A stretch of DNA of 6,220 bases from Kiritimatiellia bacterium (lineage in GTDB: Bacteria; Verrucomicrobiota; Kiritimatiellia; RFP12; UBA3636). Shown here piece after piece: positions 1-5,640 of this stretch. The translations under genes were made by a program, and so were the position numbers. How positions within the stretch are numbered: position 1 is the stretch's first letter; each line of letters opens with the position of its first letter. Location: contig JAFPUX010000363.1 of assembly GCA_017413145.1 (NCBI GenBank), positions 1 through 6,220 on the forward strand. Reading direction: 5' to 3'. Under the pieces are notes generated by a model. It saw nothing but the letters and a program-made list of their open reading frames with translations, made no database searches and had not been told where the DNA came from.

Positions 1-25
1 AAGGGGTTGAAACGGTTGAAGGGGG
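1..25 (-). repeat. TTCAACC-type short repeats inside or beside the end of the sigma factor gene
   Basis: On the minus strand this reads as two TTCAACC cores (at 20-14 and 11-5) separated by two bases and flanked by C-rich runs. The same core recurs in the trpA leader at 820-847, and a relative occurs in the aroF leader at 5598-5613. Here it is still in the open frame of the sigma factor and encodes a Ser/Thr/Pro tail. It may also be the leader of a following gene outside the window. Confidence 0.45.
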
Positions 26-667
26 AGGCTCCGCGGTCTCCGCGTGCGATCCGAACACCGCCGTGCCCAGCGCGTAGACGCCGCCGCCGATGGCGAGCCC
101 GGCGGCGAGGAGGAGCGCGAAAACCAGGAGCCGGACGCCCGGCTTCTGCAGGCCGAGCTTGCCGGCCAGGGCGAGGCGGGCGTAGTGCAGGCGGCTCAGG
201 ACCGTGCCCGACGGAATGGCGAGGAAGCGGGCGATCTTGGCGACGGGCATGTCGAGGAAATAGTGCAGCAGCAGGACCTCGCGCATATTGTCCGGAAGCG
301 CCGCGACGGCGTCCCGCAGGAGCGAGGCGTCGACGTCGCGGAAGAGCCGTTCGGTCGCGTCCGCGTCCGCGGCCCCCGCCACGGCGTCGGCATCCGAGCT
401 CTCGGTGCGGTTCGACTTGCGGCGGACGTCCGCGGCATGGAGGTTGGAAAGGATCTGGCACATCCACCCGAAGAAGGCGGATTGTTCGACGTATCCGTCG
501 ATGCCTTCCACGACGGCCGCGAAGGTGCGGTTCACGAGCTCCTCGGCGTCGCCCTCGTCGGCGCAGAAGCGGCGCGCGAGGGTCATCAGGCCCGCGCGGT
601 ATTCGCCTTCCAGGCGCCGGGCGCCACTCTCGCGGTCCCTCCGTAGTTCTTCGACGATCGTTTCCAT
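1..667 (-). CDS. ECF-type RNA polymerase sigma factor with C-terminal membrane segment (partial, runs off left edge)
   Basis: The frame read from the ATG at 667 stays open to the window edge: 222 codons, no stop. Residues about 18-84 look like sigma region 2 (EYRAGLMTLARRFC, then DEGDAEELVNRTFAAV, and FFGWMCQILSNLHAADVRRK around 65-84). Residues about 115-172 look like region 4, with a helix-turn-helix (ALPDNMREVLLLHYFLDMPV, then KIARFLAIPSGTVLSRLHYA). Such proteins direct RNA polymerase to alternative promoters. A hydrophobic stretch at about 178-201 (LLVFALLLAAGLAIGGGVYA) should span the membrane, followed by a Pro/Ser/Thr-rich tail. This suggests a sigma factor whose activity is tied to the membrane, or an ECF variant carrying its own sensory extension. 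No Shine-Dalgarno lies near 667. I chose this ATG because it begins just before region 2 and downstream of a plausible promoter. The C-terminus and any anti-sigma partner lie outside the window. Confidence 0.9.
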   Translation of the reverse strand, partial: METIVEELRRDRESGARRLEGEYRAGLMTLARRFCADEGDAEELVNRTFAAVVEGIDGYVEQSAFFGWMCQILSNLHAADVRRKSNRTESSDADAVAGAADADATERLFRDVDASLLRDAVAALPDNMREVLLLHYFLDMPVAKIARFLAIPSGTVLSRLHYARLALAGKLGLQKPGVRLLVFALLLAAGLAIGGGVYALGTAVFGSHAETAEPPPSTVSTP

Positions 668-711
668 GCCGTTGGCCGGTGCGGGGCGGAACGCCCCCTC
701 ACTTAATAGGT

Positions 712-741
712 ATAATAGCGGATCAAGACCGAAATATTCAA
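712..741 (-). promoter_or_regulatory. Candidate sigma70-like promoter of the ECF sigma gene
   Basis: On the minus strand, TTGAAT (741-736) and TATTAT (717-712) are separated by 18 bases. Transcription would begin near 705, giving a leader of about 38 nt. That leader contains a 6-bp GC hairpin with a 3-nt loop (683-697). No Shine-Dalgarno is seen within 15 nt of the ATG. This A/T-rich patch stands out from the GC-rich surroundings. Confidence 0.5.
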
Positions 742-771
742 CCCGAAAATGATCGGCGGTCGGAATGGGAC

Positions 772-800
772 TTGACTCTATTAATAGAAACGGATAGAAT
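772..800 (+). promoter_or_regulatory. sigma70-like promoter of trpA
   Basis: TTGACT (772-777) and TAGAAT (795-800) are separated by 17 bases, a near-consensus housekeeping promoter. Transcription should start near 807, giving a leader of about 40 nt. The leader is almost wholly the C/T/A-rich octamer array at 810-847. Its -10 hexamer is the same TAGAAT used by the promoters at 1719 and 6016. Confidence 0.75.
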
Positions 801-809
801 CGCGCGACG

Positions 810-847
810 TTCCAACCCCTTCAACCTTTCAATCCTTCAACCCTTCC
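810..847 (+). repeat. TTCAACCY octamer array forming the trpA 5' leader
   Basis: A degenerate start (TTCCAACCCC, 810-819) is followed by three 8-nt units: TTCAACCT (820-827), TTCAATCC (828-835) and TTCAACCC (836-843). A truncated TTCC then abuts the trpA ATG. The array contains almost no G, so it should be unstructured and offers no Shine-Dalgarno. It may serve as a pyrimidine-rich single-stranded ribosome landing site, for example for protein S1. That role is inferred. Confidence 0.7.
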
Positions 848-1657
848 ATGAACCGCATCGACCAGACCTTTTCCGATCTGAAGGCGCAGGGCCGCAAGGC
901 GCTCGTGATCTACCTCACGGCCGGAGACCCGGACGCGGAGACCTCGTTCGGCATGATGACCGCCGCCGCCGGGCACGGCGCGGACGTGATCGAGCTCGGA
1001 ATCCCGTTCTCGGACCCGACGGCGGACGGCCCCGTGATCCAGCGCGCGTCGCAGCGCGCGATCAAGGGCGGCATGAACCTGCGCGGCGCGCTCGCGATGG
1101 TGAGGCGCTTCCGCGACGCCGGCTACGCGACGCCCGTCGTGCTCTTCAGCTACGGCAACCCGCTCTTCGCCTACGGCTACGAGGCGCTCGCGCGCGACGC
1201 CGCCACGTCGGGCGCGGACGGCGTCCTGTGCGTCGACATCCCGCCGGAGGAGGCGGGCGAGCTCGAGGCCGCGACCGCCGCAAACGGGCTGCACGTCATC
1301 CGCCTCGCCGCGCCCACGACGACCGACGCGCGCCTCGCGAAGATCGCGAAGGGCGCGGGCGGGTTCCTCTACGTGATCACGCGCCTCGGCGTGACCGGCG
1401 CGGGCGGACTCGACTTCTCGGACGTCGCCGCGCTCGCCGCGCGCATCCGCAAGGGCTGCTCGCTGCCGCTGTGCCTCGGCTTCGGCGTCGCGACGGGCGA
1501 GGATGCCGCGCGCCTCGCCCCGCACGGCGACGGCGTCGTCTGCGGCTCGGCGGTCGTCGCGCTCGCGGAAAAGGTCCCCGCCGCGGAACTCCCCGCCGCC
1601 GTCGCCGCCAAGGTCGCGGAGCTGCGCGCCGGCATCGACGCGGCGCCGGCGCGCTAA
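848..1657 (+). CDS. trpA: Tryptophan synthase alpha chain
   Basis: This 269-residue protein has the usual TrpA length. It cleaves indole-3-glycerol phosphate to indole and glyceraldehyde-3-phosphate in the cytoplasm and passes indole to TrpB. The TIM-barrel signatures sit at the same numbers as in the E. coli enzyme: catalytic Glu49 in IELGIPFSDPTADGP, catalytic Asp60, Tyr102 and Asn104 (FSYGNP), Asp130 (CVDIP), and Tyr175 with Thr183-Gly184 (YVITRLGVTG). The phosphate-site glycines LGFGVA and GVVCGSAVV follow. The ATG at 848 is supported by this numbering and by the promoter at 772-800. There is no Shine-Dalgarno; the leader is an octamer repeat. No trpB or other trp gene is adjacent, so trpA appears to be transcribed alone here. 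The next gene downstream has its own promoter. Confidence 0.98.
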   Translation: MNRIDQTFSDLKAQGRKALVIYLTAGDPDAETSFGMMTAAAGHGADVIELGIPFSDPTADGPVIQRASQRAIKGGMNLRGALAMVRRFRDAGYATPVVLFSYGNPLFAYGYEALARDAATSGADGVLCVDIPPEEAGELEAATAANGLHVIRLAAPTTTDARLAKIAKGAGGFLYVITRLGVTGAGGLDFSDVAALAARIRKGCSLPLCLGFGVATGEDAARLAPHGDGVVCGSAVVALAEKVPAAELPAAVAAKVAELRAGIDAAPAR

Positions 1658-1664
1658 GCGCGCC
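1648..1664 (+). terminator. Perfect hairpin with the trpA stop codon in its loop
   Basis: GGCGCGC (1648-1654) and GCGCGCC (1658-1664) form a 7-bp all-GC stem whose three-base loop is the TAA stop of trpA. Only CTT follows, not a U-run, so termination is uncertain. A second hairpin lies at 1675-1691. Confidence 0.4.
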
Positions 1665-1674
1665 CTTCCGCTGG

Positions 1675-1691
1675 CCGCGGCGATGCCGCGG
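1675..1691. repeat. 7-bp GC hairpin upstream of the GNAT promoter
   Basis: CCGCGGC-GAT-GCCGCGG is a perfect inverted repeat ending 3 bases before the -35 hexamer at 1695. The same arms, with loop TGT, occur at 3365-3381, between the glycosylase gene and the flavoprotein promoter. It could be a weak terminator for trpA transcripts or part of a recurring promoter-associated unit. Confidence 0.5.
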
Positions 1692-1694
1692 TCC

Positions 1695-1724
1695 TTGCGG
1701 GGGAGGGCGGAGTTGCGCTAGAAT
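1695..1724 (+). promoter_or_regulatory. Leaderless-type promoter of the first GNAT gene
   Basis: TTGCGG (1695-1700) and TAGAAT (1719-1724) are separated by 18 bases. Exactly 7 bases separate the -10 hexamer from the ATG at 1732, so the expected transcription start is at the A of the start codon. The spacer begins GGGGAGGGCGGAGT and resembles the spacers of the promoters at 3444 and 5992. Confidence 0.7.
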
Positions 1725-1731
1725 CCGTGTC

Positions 1732-2364
1732 ATGCAACCGATCATCCGTCCGGAAACCCTTGGGGACCGCCGCGAGGTGGAGAACCTCGTGCGGGAATCG
1801 TTCTGGAACGTCTACCGGCCCGGTGCGCTGGAGCACTACGTGCTGCACCGGCTGCGCGACGATCCGGCGTTCGTCCGCGAACTCGACTTCGTGATGGAGC
1901 TCGGCGGCCGCATCGTCGGGCAGAACGTCTTCGTTCGCGCGAAAATCCGCGCCGACGGCGGACGCGACGTCCCGATCCTGACGATGGGGCCGATCTGCAT
2001 CGCGCCGGACCTCAAGCGGCGGGGGCTCGGCAGGAAGCTGCTCGATTTTACGCTGGAGAGGGCAGGGGAGTGCGGCTTCGGCGCGGTCTGCTTCGAAGGC
2101 AACATCGACTTCTACGGGAAGAGCGGCTTCACGTTCGCCCGGACATTCGGCATCCGCTACCACGGCCTGCCGGACGGCGCGGACGATTCCTTCTTCCTGT
2201 GCAAGGAACTGATCCCCGGCTACCTCGACGGCGTCCGCGGCGAATACGCGACGCCCGAAGGGTACTTCGCCTGCGAGAAGGATCCGGACACCTTCGCCGC
2301 GTTCGACGCGCAGTTCCCGCCGAAGGAAAAACTGAAGCTTCCGGGACAGCTTTTCGACGCCTGA
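1732..2364 (+). CDS. GNAT family N-acetyltransferase
   Basis: This 210-residue protein has the GNAT fold, which moves an acetyl group from acetyl-CoA to an amine. Motif A lies at residues about 84-106: TMGPICIAPDLKRRGLGRKL, with the pyrophosphate-binding loop R96-R97-G98-L99-G100. A later GNAT strand reads CFEGNIDFYGKSGF. The C-terminal extension (TPEGYFACEKDP, then PPKEKLKLPGQLF) recalls a GNAT subgroup I remember from anaerobic Firmicutes and Bacteroidota. The substrate cannot be told from sequence. The same frame is open far upstream by chance; the real start is the ATG at 1732, fixed by the promoter 7 bases away and by the first GNAT strand (IIRPETLGDRREVENLV). The next gene starts 13 bases after its stop, so the two are probably co-transcribed. 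Confidence 0.93.
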   Translation: MQPIIRPETLGDRREVENLVRESFWNVYRPGALEHYVLHRLRDDPAFVRELDFVMELGGRIVGQNVFVRAKIRADGGRDVPILTMGPICIAPDLKRRGLGRKLLDFTLERAGECGFGAVCFEGNIDFYGKSGFTFARTFGIRYHGLPDGADDSFFLCKELIPGYLDGVRGEYATPEGYFACEKDPDTFAAFDAQFPPKEKLKLPGQLFDA

Positions 2365-2377
2365 CCGGTTCCCGCGC

Positions 2378-3352
2378 ATGAGATTGAAGGCCTTGGACTA
2401 TGCCGGGAACGCCGTGGAGATGGCGAAGTTCCTTCTCGGCAAGATCTTCTGCCGGCGCTTGGAAGACGGTACGGTGCTGCGGGCGCGGATCGTCGAGACC
2501 GAGGCCTACTTCGGCGAGGAGGACACCGCCTGCCACGCGCACCGGGGACGGACGCCGCGCACGGACGTGATGTATTCGCCCGGCGGCTCCGCCTACGTCT
2601 ATCTCTGCTACGGAATGCACGCCATGCTGAACGTCGTGACCGGCCCCGCCGGCCATCCCGAGGCCGTCCTCGTCCGCGGCGTCGAGGGCGCCGTCGGTCC
2701 GGGACGCGTCACCAAGGCGCTGCAAATCGCCTGCGGGCTCAACCGCGAGAACCTTGTTTCATCGGAACGCCTCTGGATCGAGTCGGACGGCGCGCCGTCC
2801 CCGCGCTTCACGGCCTCCCCGCGCGTTGGCATCGGCTACGCCTCGAAGTGCGACCAGAAGCGCCGGTGGCGGTTCGTCGCCCGCGAAACGTCCACGCCGG
2901 CGGGAATCCTCCGGTTTCTTTCGCTGCGCGCCGAGCCCGGACTCGAGGCCGCCGCCGCCGCGTGGTTCCACGCGAAGTGGAGCGTGCCGGAGAAGGCCTA
3001 CCTCGATTGTATGGACGCCTATCTCGCCGGGCGGACCGAATACGGCTGGTATCTCTGCCTCGACGGCGACCGGATCGTCGGCGGGCTGGGCGTCATTGAG
3101 AACGACTTCCACGAACGGAAAGACCTCGCGCCGAACGTCTGCGCCGTCTACGTCGAGGAATCGCACCGCCGTCGCGGCATCGCGGGGCGGCTTCTCGACA
3201 GGGCCGTGGAGGACCTCCGGAGCAAGGGGATCTCCCCGGTCTACCTTCTCACCGACCACACGGGCTTCTACGAACGCTACGGCTGGGAGTACCTCTGTCC
3301 CGTTCCCGGCGACGGCGCGGACGAACCGTCCCGGATGTACGTTCACCGGTGA
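2378..3352 (+). CDS. Alkyladenine (3-methyladenine) DNA glycosylase fused to a GNAT acetyltransferase domain
   Basis: This is one uninterrupted 324-residue frame with two domains. Residues 1 to about 172 are an AAG/MPG-type glycosylase, which removes alkylated purines from DNA in base excision repair. RIVETEAYFGEEDTACH carries the catalytic Glu42 (human Glu125), Tyr44 (Tyr127) and His53 (His136). AYVYLCYGMHAMLNV carries the intercalating Tyr78 (Tyr162) and Asn85 (Asn169). GPGRVTKAL and PRVGIGYA follow. Residues about 180-324 are a GNAT domain (GGLGVIENDFHERKDLAPN, then CAVYVEESHRRRGIAGRLLD, TDHTGFYERYGWEYL, RMYVHR) with CoA loop R264-R265-R266-G267-I268-A269. The linker is only about ten residues. 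No Shine-Dalgarno precedes the ATG; expression probably relies on the upstream GNAT transcript. A role acetylating repair-related or unrelated targets is unknown. Confidence 0.92.
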   Translation: MRLKALDYAGNAVEMAKFLLGKIFCRRLEDGTVLRARIVETEAYFGEEDTACHAHRGRTPRTDVMYSPGGSAYVYLCYGMHAMLNVVTGPAGHPEAVLVRGVEGAVGPGRVTKALQIACGLNRENLVSSERLWIESDGAPSPRFTASPRVGIGYASKCDQKRRWRFVARETSTPAGILRFLSLRAEPGLEAAAAAWFHAKWSVPEKAYLDCMDAYLAGRTEYGWYLCLDGDRIVGGLGVIENDFHERKDLAPNVCAVYVEESHRRRGIAGRLLDRAVEDLRSKGISPVYLLTDHTGFYERYGWEYLCPVPGDGADEPSRMYVHR

Positions 3353-3364
3353 CCGTCGTCCGCG

Positions 3365-3381
3365 CCGCGGCTGTGCCGCGG
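3365..3381. repeat. 7-bp GC hairpin after the glycosylase-GNAT gene
   Basis: CCGCGGC-TGT-GCCGCGG has the same arms as 1675-1691 with a different three-base loop. It lies 12 bases after the stop codon at 3352. It may help end transcription, although no T-run follows. Confidence 0.45.
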
Positions 3382-3400
3382 TGCCATCCGGCCGACGCAA

Positions 3401-3440
3401 GCGGACCCGGCGGTGCGGCAAGCCGCGCCGCCGGATCCGC
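3401..3440 (+). terminator. Long GC hairpin between the glycosylase gene and the flavoprotein promoter
   Basis: Arms 3401-3419 and 3422-3440 pair over 19 positions, with one C-A mismatch (3406/3435) and one G-U pair (3414/3427). Only two bases (AA) separate the arms. It ends 3 bases before the -35 hexamer at 3444. It is the strongest hairpin in this gap and the likeliest transcription barrier after the operon, but no U-run follows, so a REP-like or promoter-insulating role is also possible. Confidence 0.5.
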
Positions 3441-3443
3441 CCC

Positions 3444-3472
3444 TTGCGGGGGACGCGGAGTGGTGGTAGACT
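3444..3472 (+). promoter_or_regulatory. Leaderless-type promoter of the flavoprotein gene
   Basis: TTGCGG (3444-3449) and TAGACT (3467-3472) are separated by 17 bases. Exactly 7 bases separate the -10 from the ATG at 3480, again predicting a leaderless transcript. The spacer GGGACGCGGAGT nearly matches the one at 5998 (GGGACGCGGTGT). Confidence 0.7.
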
Positions 3473-3479
3473 CCGCACC

Positions 3480-4499
3480 ATGAAACGCACTCTCACGACC
3501 CTTCTCGCCGCCGCCGCGTGCGCGGCGGTTTTCGCCCAACAACCCGCGCCCGCGGCCGACGCCGCGGCGCCCAACCCAACGACCCCCGCCATGCAGATTG
3601 ACGCCCTTCTTTCCGGCGCCGGCGCGTTCTTCCTCGCGACCGCCGACGGCGACCAGCCCAAGCTCCGCCCTCTGGGCGCGCACCACGTCGTGGACGGCAC
3701 GGTGTGGCTCGGCGTGGGTGAATTCAAGAACGTCTACCGCCAGCTCGTCGCCAACCCGAAGTGCGAGGTCGTCGCGCTCCAGAAGGACGGAGCGCACTGG
3801 CTGCGCTGGACCGGCCGCGCTGCGTTCGCCGAAGGCGCGGAACGCGAGAGGCTCGAGGAGGTCTTCCTCGAAGCGATGCCCGGCCTGCGCAAGATCTACG
3901 ACAAGTCGCCCGGCAAGCGCATGATGTGCTTCACGCTCGCCGACGCCCGCGCGGAACTGATCCCCCTCATGCCGCCCGGCGAAGTCCTTCTCGACGAAAC
4001 CGCCCCCGCCGCGCCCGCGCCGCGCAAGGCGCTCGTCGCCTGCTTCTCCGCGACCGGCACGACGAAGGGCGTCGCCGAGCGCCTCGCCGCGGCCATAGGC
4101 GCGGACTTCTTCGAAATCGTTCCGGAGAAGACCTACACCGCCGCCGACCTCGACTGGCGCGACAAGAAGAGCCGCAGTTCGGTCGAAATGGCCGACCGCG
4201 CGAGCCGTCCCGCGATCGCGGGCGCGACCCCGGACCTCGCGGGCTACTCGACCGTCTACGTCGGCTTCCCCATCTGGTGGTACCGCGAGCCGTCGATCGT
4301 CGACACGTTCGTCGAGAGCAACGCCGCCGCGCTCGCCGGCAAGACCGTCGTGCCGTTCGCGACTTCCGGTAGCAGCGGGATGGGCGACTCGGCCAAGAAC
4401 CTCCAGGCGCTCGCGCCGGAGGCGAAGGTCGCCGACGGCCGCCGCTTCCGCGCCGACGTTTCCGCCGAAGACCTGAAGGCCTGGGCCGCCGGGTTCTGA
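3480..4499 (+). CDS. Putatively exported FMN split-barrel/flavodoxin fusion protein
   Basis: This 339-residue protein begins with a Sec-type signal peptide: K2-R3, hydrophobic residues 5-18, likely cut after Ala19 (AAVFA/QQ), then an Ala/Pro-rich stretch. Residues about 38-165 resemble the pyridoxamine-phosphate-oxidase-like FMN-binding split barrel (FFLATADGDQPKLRPLG, VWLGVGEFKNVYRQL, PKCEVVAL). Residues 183-339 are a flavodoxin: FMN phosphate loop F189-S-A-T-G-T-T-K, then VYVGFPIWWYREPS at about 259-272 as an isoalloxazine-side loop, and FATSGSSGMG at 293-302. It would bind flavin and carry electrons or reduce small substrates, perhaps outside the cytoplasm. Partners are unknown. The start is set by the signal peptide and by the promoter 7 bases upstream; the frame is open further upstream by chance. 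It converges on aroF with only 19 bases between stop codons. Confidence 0.9.
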   Translation: MKRTLTTLLAAAACAAVFAQQPAPAADAAAPNPTTPAMQIDALLSGAGAFFLATADGDQPKLRPLGAHHVVDGTVWLGVGEFKNVYRQLVANPKCEVVALQKDGAHWLRWTGRAAFAEGAERERLEEVFLEAMPGLRKIYDKSPGKRMMCFTLADARAELIPLMPPGEVLLDETAPAAPAPRKALVACFSATGTTKGVAERLAAAIGADFFEIVPEKTYTAADLDWRDKKSRSSVEMADRASRPAIAGATPDLAGYSTVYVGFPIWWYREPSIVDTFVESNAAALAGKTVVPFATSGSSGMGDSAKNLQALAPEAKVADGRRFRADVSAEDLKAWAAGF

Positions 4500-4513
4500 C
4501 CGCCCGGGCGTCA
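4497..4513. terminator. Short palindrome between convergent genes
   Basis: CGCCCGGGCG (4501-4510) is a perfect palindrome flanked by TGA on the left (the flavoprotein stop) and TCA on the right, interrupted by a single extra C. It occupies most of the 19-base gap between convergent stop codons and could form a weak bidirectional barrier. There is no T-run on either side. Confidence 0.25.
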
Positions 4514-4518
4514 GGGAC

Positions 4519-5535
4519 CTAGAGTTCCCGTCCGATGGCCGCGGCGATGCCGCGGGCCTTCGCGACAAGGGCGGCGAATTGCTCCGGGAGGAGCTGTTGC
4601 GGGCCATCGGAAAGCGCCTTCTTCGGGCAGTCGTGGACTTCGATCTCGAGGCCGTCCGCGCCGACCGCGACCGCGGCGAGAGCGAGCGGCTCGACGTAGG
4701 CGGCGACGCCCGCGGCGTGCGAGGGGTCGACGAACACCGGCAGGTGCGTCCGCGCCTTGAGCACGGGGATCGCCGAGAGGTCGAGCGTGTTGCGCGTCGC
4801 CGTCTCGAAGGTGCGGATGCCGCGCTCGCACAGCACGACGTTCGGGTTGCCCTCCGAGAGGATGTACTCGGCGCTCATCAGCAGCTCCTGGACGGAGTTG
4901 GAGAACCCGCGCTTGAGCAGCACCGGCAGGCGCGAGCGCCCGACCTCCTTCAGGAGTTCGAAGTTCTGCATGTTGCGCGCGCCGACCTGGATCATGTCGG
5001 CGTATTCCTCGAAGAGGTCCATCTGCGCGGGGTTCGTGATCTCCGAGACGACCGGCAGCCCGGTCGCGTCGCGCGCCTCCTTGAGGTAGTGCAGCCCTTC
5101 GGCCTTGAGTCCCTGGAAGGCGTAGGGGGAGGTCCGCGGCTTGAACGCGCCGCCGCGCAGCAGCGACGCGCCCGCGTCCTTCACGGCCGCGGCGATGCCG
5201 GCGATCTGGTCGCGCGATTCGACCGAGCACGGCCCGGCGCACATCACGACGCGTTTGCCGCCGATCTCGACGCCGCGGACGCGCACCACGGTGTCCTCCG
5301 GGTGGAACTTGCGGTTCGCGCGCTTGTAGGGCTCCTGAACCTTGACGACGCGGTCGACTTCGTCGAGGCCGGCCACGTCGCGCTCCGGTACGCGCGAAGT
5401 GTCGCCGACCAGACCGACGACGGTCTGCTCGCTGCCGAAAATCGGGTTGGTCTGGATGCGGTATTTGCCTTCGAGCAGTTCGCACAGCGCGTCGACCTTG
5501 TCGCGCGTCGTGCCGTGTTTGAGAACGAGGATCAT
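4519..5535 (-). CDS. aroF: 3-deoxy-7-phosphoheptulonate (DAHP) synthase with N-terminal regulatory domain
   Basis: The enzyme condenses phosphoenolpyruvate and erythrose-4-phosphate, the first step of the shikimate pathway. At 338 residues it matches the Thermotoga maritima type (class I-beta) in length and order. Residues 1 to about 70 form the ferredoxin-like domain (MILVLKHGTT, TVVGLVGDT, VVKVQEPYK), which mediates Phe/Tyr feedback in that family. The barrel follows with FHPEDTVV, MCAGPCSVES, LLRGGAFKPRTSP, QVGARNMQNFELL, LLKRGF, LCERGIRTFETATRNTLD and VDPSHAAG. The metal ligands are present at Cys103, His273, Glu299 and Asp310, each one residue off from the T. maritima numbering as I recall it. 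The ATG at 5535 is followed directly by the conserved N-terminus. A GGGGAG lies 12 bases upstream inside a hairpin. A long leader with a Phe-rich peptide and attenuator-like hairpins precedes it. Confidence 0.97.
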   Translation of the reverse strand: MILVLKHGTTRDKVDALCELLEGKYRIQTNPIFGSEQTVVGLVGDTSRVPERDVAGLDEVDRVVKVQEPYKRANRKFHPEDTVVRVRGVEIGGKRVVMCAGPCSVESRDQIAGIAAAVKDAGASLLRGGAFKPRTSPYAFQGLKAEGLHYLKEARDATGLPVVSEITNPAQMDLFEEYADMIQVGARNMQNFELLKEVGRSRLPVLLKRGFSNSVQELLMSAEYILSEGNPNVVLCERGIRTFETATRNTLDLSAIPVLKARTHLPVFVDPSHAAGVAAYVEPLALAAVAVGADGLEIEVHDCPKKALSDGPQQLLPEQFAALVAKARGIAAAIGREL

Positions 5536-5539
5536 TTTT

Positions 5540-5591
5540 GGGGAACGCTCCCCGCGGCCGGCGGCGGCTCACGCCGCGCCGGCGCGGGGAG
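5540..5591 (-). promoter_or_regulatory. Two overlapping hairpins just upstream of the aroF start codon
   Basis: In the aroF mRNA, a large GC stem pairs the segment at 5591-5572 with that at 5567-5548 (CTCCCCGCG against CGCGGGGAG, continuing imperfectly). A smaller one pairs GGGGA (5553-5549) with TCCCC (5544-5540). Both use the same GGGGAG, which is also the only Shine-Dalgarno-like element before aroF, so the two folds exclude each other and both hide that element. A role in translation control is inferred. Confidence 0.45.
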
Positions 5592-5597
5592 ACTTGT

Positions 5598-5613
5598 GGT
5601 TGGGTGGTTGGAA
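5598..5613 (-). repeat. C-rich octamer pair in the aroF leader
   Basis: On the minus strand, TTCCAACC (5613-5606) is followed by ACCCAACC (5605-5598). These match the C/A/T-rich octamer family of the trpA leader, here separated from the start codon by the hairpin region. Confidence 0.4.
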
Positions 5614-5640
5614 GTTCTTGCGATCACTGGGTCGAACGCC

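Noticed and set aside
44..646. Long plus-strand frame opposite the sigma factor
   Set aside because: It is the antisense shadow of the minus-strand ECF gene, which has clear region 2 and region 4 motifs.
711..716. Perfect TATAAT on the plus strand
   Set aside because: No -35-like hexamer lies 16-18 bases upstream (the region is GC-rich), and a better plus-strand promoter for trpA exists at 772-800. The minus-strand reading of the same patch fits the sigma gene.
1622..1639. 18-base identity with 6065-6082 in the chorismate mutase gene (both encode LRAGID)
   Set aside because: Both are coding, in unrelated proteins with the same short helix sequence and strong codon bias. No sign of recombination at the edges.
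7..2364. A 785-codon open frame on the plus strand
   Set aside because: It is an accident of high GC content. It crosses the sigma factor gene in antisense and trpA out of frame, with Arg/Pro-rich sequence. Only its last 210 codons (from 1732) encode a real GNAT protein.
4537..4555. Exact 19-base copy of the hairpin found at 1673-1691
   Set aside because: Here it is within the aroF coding sequence and encodes conserved-looking Ala/Arg/Gly residues. The identity is probably chance from GC-rich Ala and Gly codons.
3249..4607. 452-codon minus-strand frame
   Set aside because: It is the antisense of the flavoprotein gene, low in recognisable motifs and Arg/Gly-rich. The plus-strand protein has clear flavin-binding motifs.
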